Below are positions 1-5,069 of a DNA stretch of 5,069 nucleotides, piece after piece. The position numbers were made by a program, and so were the translations under genes. Numbering within the stretch: the first letter of the stretch is position 1; each line of letters starts with the position of its first letter. The DNA is from Ferrovum sp. GTDB taxonomy: Bacteria; Pseudomonadota; Gammaproteobacteria; Burkholderiales; Ferrovaceae. The notes under the pieces were generated by a model that ran no database searches, was not told the DNA's origin, and saw only the letters and a list, made by a program, of their open reading frames with translations. Location of the stretch: NCBI GenBank assembly GCA_027450105.1, contig DAIDKJ010000104.1, positions 1 to 5,069 on the forward strand, in the 5' to 3' direction.

Positions 1-289
1 ACCGGTTGGACAGATCCGCCCACAGTATGGTGGTCACGGTAATGGCCACCAGAATCAGGGCGCCGCCCATGGTGGGCGTTCCACTCTTGACCAGATGACT
101 TTGCGGTCCATCCTCGCGCACCGCCTGGCCAATTTTGTAGGCCGTGAGTTTGCGAATCATGGAGGGGCCCACCAGAAAGGAAATGGTCAGCGACGAGAGC
201 ATGGCCAGCACAGCACGCAAGGTGATGTATTCGAAGACATGAAAGCCTCGTACGCCCTGTGCCAGCCAATGGAACAGCATCACCAGCAT
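1..289 (-). CDS. mraY: MraY, phospho-MurNAc-pentapeptide transferase, N-terminal part (cut by window edge)
   Basis: This integral inner-membrane enzyme transfers phospho-MurNAc-pentapeptide from the UDP precursor to undecaprenyl phosphate, giving lipid I. Only the first 96 codons are visible and the gene runs off the left edge. What is seen: an opening MLVMLFHWLAQ that resembles MLVWLAEHL of E. coli MraY, a first hydrophobic segment at about residues 22-43, the conserved block GQAVREDGPQSH (54-65) followed by K-SGTPTMGG (68-76), and a second hydrophobic segment at about 74-93. The catalytic DD motif of the family lies further on and is outside the window. The ATG at 287-289 is chosen because it gives the family N-terminus and has GGGAG six bases upstream; no ATG or GTG was found just upstream in frame. 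It follows murF after a 97-base gap, as is usual in dcw clusters. Identity is secure; the rest of the gene cannot be judged. Confidence 0.96.
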   Translation of the reverse strand, partial: MLVMLFHWLAQGVRGFHVFEYITLRAVLAMLSSLTISFLVGPSMIRKLTAYKIGQAVREDGPQSHLVKSGTPTMGGALILVAITVTTILWADLSNR

Positions 290-295
290 GGGGTA

Positions 296-300
296 CTCCC
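296..300 (-). promoter_or_regulatory. Shine-Dalgarno sequence of mraY
   Basis: On the minus strand GGGAG lies six bases before the mraY ATG. It supports this start over the second ATG at codon 4. Confidence 0.7.
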
Positions 301-322
301 GGCCACGCAGTCGCAGTGTCCC

Positions 323-343
323 AGGGCCCCTGCGGCAGGCCCT
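323..343 (-). other. GC-rich hairpin in the murF-mraY gap
   Basis: The six-base arms AGGGCC and GGCCCT form a perfect inverted repeat around a nine-base spacer, within the 97 bases between the murF stop and the mraY start. Part of the spacer can pair as well. There is no run of T after the second arm on the coding strand, so it does not look like a rho-independent terminator, and mraY downstream would be expected to be co-transcribed. An mRNA-stabilising or processing role is possible but is only inference, and short GC-rich repeats arise easily by chance at this base composition. Confidence 0.3.
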
Positions 344-386
344 TCCGGTCTTTGGCAGCAGCGCGTGGTTTGGAGGCAGCGCTCGA

Positions 387-1877
387 TCATGCCAGTAATT
401 CCTGCACCACGCGCTCCATCTGCATGAAACGCGAACCCTTCACCAGCACTACCATACGGACATTCATGCGCTCCCGCAGACTTTGCACCAGAGCCACTTG
501 CGACGTAAAGTGCTGCGCTCCGGGGCCAAACACCCGACTGGTTTCGCTGCTGAGCTCGCCCAAGGTGAGGCATTCGTCAATACCAGCCTGGCGGGCATAC
601 TGACCCAACTCGGCATGCAGTTGGTGCGCGGCATGACCCAGTTCGCCCAAGTCGCCCAATACCAGCACGCGCCGCCCCGGATGCTCTGCCAATACATCGA
701 TGGCCGCCATCACCGAATCCGGGTTGGCATTGTAGGTATCATCCAGAACACAGGCACCGTTTGCCGTCAGGTTGAGCTGCAGGCGACCCTTGATACCGGT
801 GTAGGACTCCAACCCCTGGATAATCGATGCCAGATCGATGCCTGCCGCCCAGGCCACGGCACTGGCAGCCAGTGCGTTGACCTGATTATGTCGACCCAAT
901 ACTTTCAAGCTGACCTCCCCAGTTCCCTCTGGCAGGCCGATGCGCAGCCGGTTTTCTGTGACGGTATTGGCCAGACTCTGGCCCCACACCTTGCCCTGCA
1001 CCTCCATCTGGGCTGCCGGCGAGAATGCCCCGCTGTGGTCTTGTGCCGTGTCGGCCACTGGATTTGCGCCAGAGGCTGGGTCACCCGTGCGTTCGGTTGC
1101 CGAATCGGCTTCGGGAGTCAGGAGAAGGAACTCCACCAGATCATGGCCCTGCGCTGCCTGCAACAGGATCTGCTTTTGTGCACAGGCCGCAGGCAGCACC
1201 GCCACCCCACCCGAAAGCAGCCCTTCAAAAATTTCCGCCTTGGCCCGCGCCACGCCTTCCACTGTACCCAGCAACCCCACATGGGCCCGCTGCACATTAT
1301 TGACCAGGGCCACCTGCGGCAGGGCTACCCGGGTCATCTGCGCAATCTCCCCGGCATGATTCATGCCCATTTCCACCACTGCCCAGCGATGCCCGGGACG
1401 CAAGCGCAGCAACGTCATGGGCAGGCCCAGGGTGTTATTGAGATTACCTTCGGTGGCCAGAACCTGTTGCGCCGGATCTGCGCCATTGCGGGTCACATGC
1501 GCCGAGACGATGGCAGTGAGCATTTCCTTGACCGTGGTCTTGCCGTTACTACCCGTCACGGCCAGCACCGTGGGGGCAATCGCCAGGCGCCAGGAGCGGG
1601 CCAGGGTGCTCAGGGCCTGATCGGTGGAATGCACCAGCAGCAAACGGTCCAGCAATTCAAAATGCTGTTTGGGCACATGATCCACCACGGCCCCCACGGC
1701 ACCAGCAGCCAACGCACTAGCCACGTAGTCATGCCCGTCGAAGCGTTGCCCGCGCAAGGCCACGAACAAATCCCCCGTGCGCACCTGTCGCGAATCGGTG
1801 CAAACACGCAGCACGGCCTGAGTACGACCAGTGGTTTCCAAACCCAACCACTGACGCGCCTGGTCCAAGGTCATCAT
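387..1877 (-). CDS. murF: MurF, UDP-MurNAc-tripeptide--D-alanyl-D-alanine ligase
   Basis: Cytoplasmic ATP-dependent ligase that adds D-Ala-D-Ala to UDP-MurNAc-tripeptide, the last soluble step before MraY. The 496 residues show the three Mur-ligase domains. The N-terminal substrate domain (about 1-100) has CTDSRQV--GDLFVAL. The central ATPase domain has the P-loop TGSNGKTT (108-115), EGNLNN (143-148), MGMNHAGEI (170-178) and KAEIF (213-217). The C-terminal domain, from about 360, has DDTYNANPDS (379-388), VLGDLGELG (406-414) and LVKGSR (478-483). LGRHNQVNALAA (327-338) precedes it. The protein is about 44 residues longer than E. coli MurF (452), mainly through an A/S/T/D-rich insertion at about 254-292. 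The start chosen (ATG at 1875-1877) gives the family N-terminus MMTLDQARQWLG and has AGGAG ten bases upstream. An in-frame ATG at 1919 with AGGGAG six bases upstream would add 14 residues and cannot be excluded. The frame is shared with murE. Confidence 0.96.
   Translation of the reverse strand: MMTLDQARQWLGLETTGRTQAVLRVCTDSRQVRTGDLFVALRGQRFDGHDYVASALAAGAVGAVVDHVPKQHFELLDRLLLVHSTDQALSTLARSWRLAIAPTVLAVTGSNGKTTVKEMLTAIVSAHVTRNGADPAQQVLATEGNLNNTLGLPMTLLRLRPGHRWAVVEMGMNHAGEIAQMTRVALPQVALVNNVQRAHVGLLGTVEGVARAKAEIFEGLLSGGVAVLPAACAQKQILLQAAQGHDLVEFLLLTPEADSATERTGDPASGANPVADTAQDHSGAFSPAAQMEVQGKVWGQSLANTVTENRLRIGLPEGTGEVSLKVLGRHNQVNALAASAVAWAAGIDLASIIQGLESYTGIKGRLQLNLTANGACVLDDTYNANPDSVMAAIDVLAEHPGRRVLVLGDLGELGHAAHQLHAELGQYARQAGIDECLTLGELSSETSRVFGPGAQHFTSQVALVQSLRERMNVRMVVLVKGSRFMQMERVVQELLA
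1002..1118 (-). other. Low-complexity insertion within MurF
   Basis: This stretch encodes about residues 254-292 of MurF, rich in Ala, Ser, Thr, Asp, Gly and Pro and without obvious secondary structure. In E. coli MurF the corresponding part of the central domain is only a few residues long, so I estimate about 30 extra residues from alignment by eye. It lies between KAEIF and the conserved LGRHN motif, away from the P-loop, so it should not prevent catalysis. The reading frame stays intact through it. Confidence 0.55.
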
Positions 1878-1887
1878 CTGGTTTTCG

Positions 1888-1892
1888 CTCCT
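1888..1892 (-). promoter_or_regulatory. Shine-Dalgarno sequence for the family-supported murF start
   Basis: AGGAG lies ten bases before the ATG at 1875-1877 and thirteen before the adjacent second ATG at 1872-1874. The spacing is slightly long for the first ATG but usable, and it favours the first of the two. Confidence 0.55.
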
Positions 1893-1905
1893 GACGTGGT
1901 GTGCT

Positions 1906-2070
1906 TCACATGTGTCCATTGCCAACTCCCTGTAAACATGGCCAACCCCTGCCTGCGCGATCACCCAGCCGCCCAGACCCCACAACCCTGTTGCGCTGCA
2001 ACTGACATAAAAGCCCCGGGACGCCAGCAATCCTCTGGAGCGGATACCCTCGTTGCCCGCTCAAGATCAT
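1906..2070 (-). CDS. Possible small ORF (54 residues) overlapping the murE stop
   Basis: I do not recognise this product. The ATG at 2068-2070 overlaps the murE stop as ATGA, and AGGGA lies eight bases upstream, which is the arrangement expected of a translationally coupled downstream gene. The ORF ends with TGA at 1906-1908, overlapping the alternative murF ATG at 1919 and lying 28 bases before the conserved murF start. The peptide is Gly- and Arg-rich (opening MILSGQRGYPLQRIAG) with no membrane segment, known motif or signal peptide. Against its being a real gene: third-position GC is only about 60% (32 of 53 codons by hand count), and codons that are unusual in GC-rich genomes (AGG, TTA, TGT) recur. 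It may be a translated but nonfunctional bridge that carries ribosomes from murE to murF, or chance. Confidence 0.22.
   Translation of the reverse strand: MILSGQRGYPLQRIAGVPGLLCQLQRNRVVGSGRLGDRAGRGWPCLQGVGNGHM
1926..1931 (-). promoter_or_regulatory. Shine-Dalgarno sequence for an alternative upstream murF start
   Basis: AGGGAG is followed after six bases by an ATG at 1917-1919 in the murF frame. Its motif and spacing are at least as good as those of the downstream start, so a MurF with 14 additional N-terminal residues (MDTCEAHHVRSENQ) is possible. Those residues have no counterpart in E. coli MurF. Confidence 0.4.
1964..1988 (-). other. G-quadruplex-type motif in the murE-murF mRNA
   Basis: The minus (coding) strand has four G-tracts of 3, 4, 3 and 3 bases separated by loops TTGT, TCT and CGGCT, which satisfies the usual pattern of four G3+ tracts with loops of 1-7 bases. 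A fifth tract of four Gs lies 14 bases further downstream (1946-1949). It sits 86 bases before the conserved murF start, inside the gap, where an RNA structure could affect translation of murF. The motif is seen; folding and any role are inference, and such motifs occur by chance in GC-rich DNA. Confidence 0.4.
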
Positions 2071-3677
2071 GTCCGACTTCCCTGCATCCATTCCTGCACC
2101 ACGGCGCGATCGCTGAAGGGCAATGAGCGCCCCGCGATCTCCTGGGTGGTTTCGTGACCCTTGCCGGCAATCAAGACCACATCTGCCGGGCCGGCTTTTT
2201 GCAAGGCAAAGCGGATCGCTTGAGCGCGTTCCACGATGCGCGTGTAAGGAGCATTCATTCCTGCCGCCACCTGGTCGAGAATCTCTTCGGGGGATTCCTC
2301 CCGCGGGTTATCGCTGGTCAGCACCACATGATCCGCCAGATGCCCCGCCAGGCGACCCATCAAGGGACGCTTGCCCGGATCCCGATTGCCACCACAACCG
2401 AACACGCACCATAATTGGCCCCGTGGCGGCAACCCTGCTCGCAGGGTTTGCAGCACTTGCTCCAGGGCATCGGGCGTGTGCGCATAATCCACCACCACCC
2501 AGGGGCGATCCTGCCCGCCCCAGCGCTCCAGACGCCCTGGTGGCGCTTGCAACCCAGCGACCCCGCGCGCCAAGGTCGACAAGGGAAATCCCAGAGCCAG
2601 AGCGGCCCCGAGCACTGCCAGCACATTGGCGATGTTAAAGGGCCCCACCAGAGCCGTTTGAATGGCAGCCTCTCCCCAGGCGCTGCGTAGCACGAATTGC
2701 GCGCCGGTCACCGGAGTTGCCACCTGCTCTGCACTCAGCCCCAGCACTCCGGGGGGAATGGCTCGCCCTTGCTGGGTATACCCGATGAGACGTACGGGCT
2801 GTTCCAAGGCAGAGCGGCCCTCTGGGCGCCCGGCTTGCAAGCGTCCCACCAACGACTGCCCTAAGGCGTCATCCAGATTGAGCACGGCAAATTCCAGATT
2901 GGCTGCCTGAAAGAGCAGGGTTTTGGCGGCCGCATAGGCCTCCAAGGAACCGTGGTAATCCAGATGATCGCGCGTCAGATTGGTCAAAACCGCTCCGCTA
3001 AAGCGAATCCCGGATACCCGTTCCTGCTCTAGCGCGTGGGAGGACACCTCCATGGCACAATACCGTGCGCCACTGGCCACATAGCGCGCCAGAGCCTGCT
3101 GCAGCACGATGGCATCGGGCGTGGTATTGGCCGTGGGTTCTAAACGACCTAAAAACCCATTGCCCAGCGTTCCCACTACCACGCAGGCCCCCTGGGAGTG
3201 ATGGGGCGTTACATCCGTTGCCACGTCCGCGGCGCTTGGCGCACCCGGGGCCCGATCTTGCAGGGCAAACTGGAGCAGCGCGGCCAGCCAATGACTGCAG
3301 CTGGTCTTGCCATTGGTACCGGTGATCCCCACCACCTGTAACTGATGTGAAGGATGCCCATACACGGCACCGGCAATGGCGCTGATCTGACCACGCAAGC
3401 GTGCGATTCCCTGCTGGGCCACAGACCAATTCTCATTCCAGCAAAAGCCTTCCTTTTCCCACAGAATAGCTGCAGCGCCCGCCTCGATGGCCTGGGGAAT
3501 GAAATGACGCCCATCGCGGGCTTCCCCAGGATAGGCTGCAAAGGTCATCCCGGGCAGCACCTGGCGGCTATCCGCCGTCAAACTGGTGAGCGGTAGTCCC
3601 AACTGGCGCAGGGCCGCCACATCCACCACGGGAGCGCGTCCAGGGGCGGCGGCGATGGAATGGGCCGCTTCACGCAT
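2067..3677 (-). CDS. murE: MurE, UDP-MurNAc-L-Ala-D-Glu--meso-diaminopimelate ligase
   Basis: Cytoplasmic ATP-dependent ligase that adds meso-DAP to UDP-MurNAc-dipeptide; its product is the MurF substrate. The 536 residues hold an N-terminal UDP-substrate domain (about 1-112, with LTADSRQV at 33-40), a central ATPase domain with P-loop TGTNGKT (119-125), EPTANTTP (180-187), AMEVSSHALEQ (208-218), TNLTRDHLDYHG (232-243) and a lysine at 252 in the position of the carbamylated Lys, then VVDYAHTPDALEQ (395-407). The C-terminal domain has FGCGGNRDPGKRP (426-438), DNPR (456-459) and GKGHE (505-509). DNPR is the signature of DAP-adding MurE, as opposed to the lysine-adding enzymes. It is about 40 residues longer than E. 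coli MurE (495), partly through a segment at about 141-164. The ATG is three bases after the ftsI stop with no strong ribosome site (a GGGG nine bases upstream), so translation is probably coupled to ftsI. All key motifs are intact. Confidence 0.97.
   Translation of the reverse strand: MREAAHSIAAAPGRAPVVDVAALRQLGLPLTSLTADSRQVLPGMTFAAYPGEARDGRHFIPQAIEAGAAAILWEKEGFCWNENWSVAQQGIARLRGQISAIAGAVYGHPSHQLQVVGITGTNGKTSCSHWLAALLQFALQDRAPGAPSAADVATDVTPHHSQGACVVVGTLGNGFLGRLEPTANTTPDAIVLQQALARYVASGARYCAMEVSSHALEQERVSGIRFSGAVLTNLTRDHLDYHGSLEAYAAAKTLLFQAANLEFAVLNLDDALGQSLVGRLQAGRPEGRSALEQPVRLIGYTQQGRAIPPGVLGLSAEQVATPVTGAQFVLRSAWGEAAIQTALVGPFNIANVLAVLGAALALGFPLSTLARGVAGLQAPPGRLERWGGQDRPWVVVDYAHTPDALEQVLQTLRAGLPPRGQLWCVFGCGGNRDPGKRPLMGRLAGHLADHVVLTSDNPREESPEEILDQVAAGMNAPYTRIVERAQAIRFALQKAGPADVVLIAGKGHETTQEIAGRSLPFSDRAVVQEWMQGSRT
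2079..2083 (-). promoter_or_regulatory. Shine-Dalgarno-like site before the murE-overlapping small ORF
   Basis: AGGGA on the minus strand, inside the last codons of murE, lies eight bases before the ATG at 2068-2070. It would allow initiation there by ribosomes finishing murE. It could be chance, since it lies within coding sequence. Confidence 0.3.
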
Positions 3678-3680
3678 GGG

Positions 3681-5069
3681 TTAGAGCCCCGCAGCCTTGA
3701 GGGGTGCGATGGGTTGCGCAAAGGCACTGGTGGCCGGATCATCCGGCGGCACTCCCATGGACTGCAACAGGTTTCCCATCAGACTGGCAAACACCGGCGC
3801 TGCCACCTGCCCCCCGTAATAAGCGCTGCCACTGGGTTCATCGATCATCACCGCAATCAGCAGGCGGGGTGCCGATGCGGGGGCAAAGCCCACAAAAGAG
3901 GCCACGTAACGATTGGCGTAACGTCCACCCACCACCTTATGGGCAGTGCCGGTTTTGCCGGCCACACGATAGCCCTTCACCTGGGCTTGGGGGGCCGTAC
4001 CCTCGGGGCTCACCACCAGCTCCAGCATATCCGTCACTTCGTGGGCAGTTTTACTGGAGATGACACGCCGCCCCGGTTGCGGTTTGGTCACTCGCATCAG
4101 ACTCAAGGGTCGCAACATCCCATCATCGGCAAAAATGGTATAGGCCCGTGCCAACTGGATCAGGCTCACCGAAATTCCGTTTCCATAGGCCATGGTGGCC
4201 TGCTCGATGGGACGCCAGGTACGAAAGGGCCGCACCCGGCCCCCAGCCTCTCCCGGAAACCCCAGTTTTGGGGCCTGGCCAAAGCCCACGTCAGTAAACA
4301 TGTTCCACATGGATTCGGGGGGCAAGGACAGGGCAATATGGGCAGCCCCCACATTGCTGGAATGCTGGATGACCTGCGCCACTGTGAGAGCCGCTGCCGG
4401 ATGGGTATCGCGAATCAAGGCCGGACCAATGCTCATCTGCCCATTACCGGTGGGAATGACCGTGGTGGGGGTGACCTTGCCCGATTCCAGCGCCGTGGCA
4501 ATCGTGAAAGGCTTCATGGTGGAACCCGGCTCGAAGGTATCGGTGATGGCACGATTGCGTAACTGAGCGCCCGACAAATGATCGCGATTGTTGGGGTCGT
4601 AATCGGGATAGTTGGCCAGGGCCAATATTTCTCCGGTCTGAGTATCCAGAATCACCACAGCACCCGCCTTGGCCTGATGCTGCACGATGGCGTTGCGCAG
4701 TTCACGATAGGCCAGGTGCTGCGCACGGGCATCCACGCTCAGGGTGATGTCGCGCCCCGGATGCGGGGCCCGAATATCTTCCACTTCGTCAATCACGTGA
4801 CCTGCACGGTCCTTGATAACGCGCCGTGCTCCCGACTGCCCGGCCAGCTGTGCTTGATAGGCCAGTTCGACGCCTTCCTGACCGCGATCGTCCGCGTCGG
4901 TAAAACCCACCAGATGCGCCGTTTCCTCTCCTTTGGGATAGCCCCGGTGATAGCCATGCTGCTCGAACAATCCGGGAATTCTGAGAGCCATCACCTGCTG
5001 CGCCACGGCTGCGGGAACCTGCCGCTTGAGATAGACGAAATTGCCATGACCATTATCGATGCGCTGTTT
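3681..5069 (-). CDS. ftsI: FtsI (PBP3), septal peptidoglycan transpeptidase, C-terminal part (cut by window edge)
   Basis: Class B penicillin-binding protein that forms peptide cross-links in septal peptidoglycan, acting in the periplasm from a single membrane anchor as part of the divisome. The frame is open to the right edge, so 462 C-terminal residues are visible; roughly the first 120, including the cytoplasmic tail and membrane anchor, are missing by comparison with E. coli FtsI (588). Counting from the first visible residue: part of the non-catalytic domain with RGYPKGEETAHLVGF (42-56) and GQEGVE (63-68), then the transpeptidase domain with all three active-site motifs, STMK with the nucleophile Ser (183-186, bases 4512-4523), SSN (237-239, 4353-4361) and KTGT (372-375, 3945-3956). 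The short Ala/Pro-rich tail ends in LKAAGL and TAA. A GTG at 5004-5006 is internal, because conserved FtsI sequence continues upstream of it. murE follows after three bases. Identity is firm from the motifs and gene order. Confidence 0.96.
   Translation of the reverse strand, partial: KQRIDNGHGNFVYLKRQVPAAVAQQVMALRIPGLFEQHGYHRGYPKGEETAHLVGFTDADDRGQEGVELAYQAQLAGQSGARRVIKDRAGHVIDEVEDIRAPHPGRDITLSVDARAQHLAYRELRNAIVQHQAKAGAVVILDTQTGEILALANYPDYDPNNRDHLSGAQLRNRAITDTFEPGSTMKPFTIATALESGKVTPTTVIPTGNGQMSIGPALIRDTHPAAALTVAQVIQHSSNVGAAHIALSLPPESMWNMFTDVGFGQAPKLGFPGEAGGRVRPFRTWRPIEQATMAYGNGISVSLIQLARAYTIFADDGMLRPLSLMRVTKPQPGRRVISSKTAHEVTDMLELVVSPEGTAPQAQVKGYRVAGKTGTAHKVVGGRYANRYVASFVGFAPASAPRLLIAVMIDEPSGSAYYGGQVAAPVFASLMGNLLQSMGVPPDDPATSAFAQPIAPLKAAGL

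Noticed and set aside
95..603. Plus-strand frames across the start of mraY and end of murF
   Set aside because: They are antisense to mraY and murF, which are identified by motif, and their translations resemble nothing known.
1907..1914. Palindrome CACATGTG near the murF start
   Set aside because: Eight bases with no extension of symmetry on either side are expected by chance.
1990..2002. Short inverted repeat GTTGC-GCT-GCAAC in the murE-murF gap
   Set aside because: It has only five pairs with a three-base loop and no T-run, so it is too weak to call a terminator or an operator.
2028..2030. TTG as the start of murF
   Set aside because: It would add 51 residues without a family counterpart, and the AGAGG before it is practically adjacent to the TTG, too close to serve as a ribosome site.
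1878..2066. Internal promoter for murF in the murE-murF gap
   Set aside because: I looked for -35 and -10 pairs on the minus strand. TTGCTG and the later TTTTAT are too close together, and no other pair has acceptable spacing.
483..2126. Plus-strand open frame of 547 codons antisense to murF and the end of murE
   Set aside because: It lies opposite a certain gene with every conserved MurF motif. Its translation is rich in His, Gln and Cys with no recognisable domain, which is typical of an antisense shadow in GC-rich coding DNA.
3660..4562. Plus-strand open frame of 300 codons antisense to ftsI
   Set aside because: It overlaps the FtsI transpeptidase domain completely, is Gly/His-rich and has no recognisable domain. 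It is a shadow of the ftsI codon pattern.
5004..5006. GTG as the start of ftsI
   Set aside because: Conserved FtsI sequence (for example NFVYLKRQV) continues upstream of it to the window edge, so the codon is an internal valine.

Overview
The window is one block of the division and cell wall (dcw) cluster of a Gram-negative bacterium, read entirely from the minus strand. In transcription order, from right to left, it holds the 3' part of ftsI (penicillin-binding protein 3), complete murE, complete murF and the 5' part of mraY. This is the classical order ftsI-murE-murF-mraY. The MurE ligase carries the DNPR motif of meso-diaminopimelate-adding enzymes, so the wall is of the meso-DAP type. GC content is roughly 60% by eye, and the proteins align most easily by memory with beta/gamma-proteobacterial relatives. 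An acidithiobacillus-like organism would fit, but that is a guess and not shown by the sequence.

Layout: ftsI occupies the right end (3681 to beyond 5069) and lacks its N-terminal membrane anchor because the window ends. murE (2067-3677) starts three bases after the ftsI stop. A gap of 189 bases then separates murE from the conserved murF start (387-1877). murF is followed by a 97-base gap and then mraY (289 to before position 1), of which the first 96 residues are visible. No gene on the plus strand is credible, and I see no RNA gene, mobile element, CRISPR array or clear rho-independent terminator.

The genes work in one pathway. MurE adds meso-DAP and MurF adds D-Ala-D-Ala to complete UDP-MurNAc-pentapeptide in the cytoplasm. 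MraY transfers phospho-MurNAc-pentapeptide to undecaprenyl phosphate at the inner membrane to make lipid I. FtsI cross-links the finished septal peptidoglycan on the periplasmic side during division.

Most of the window is ordinary core genome, and I found no undescribed system. The parts that deserve a second look are all in or near the murE-murF junction. The gap is long and holds a 54-codon ORF whose ATG overlaps the murE stop, a G-quadruplex-type motif on the mRNA strand, and two competing murF starts that each have a Shine-Dalgarno sequence. murE and murF share one reading frame across it. Both MurF and MurE also contain extra internal segments compared with the E. coli enzymes.
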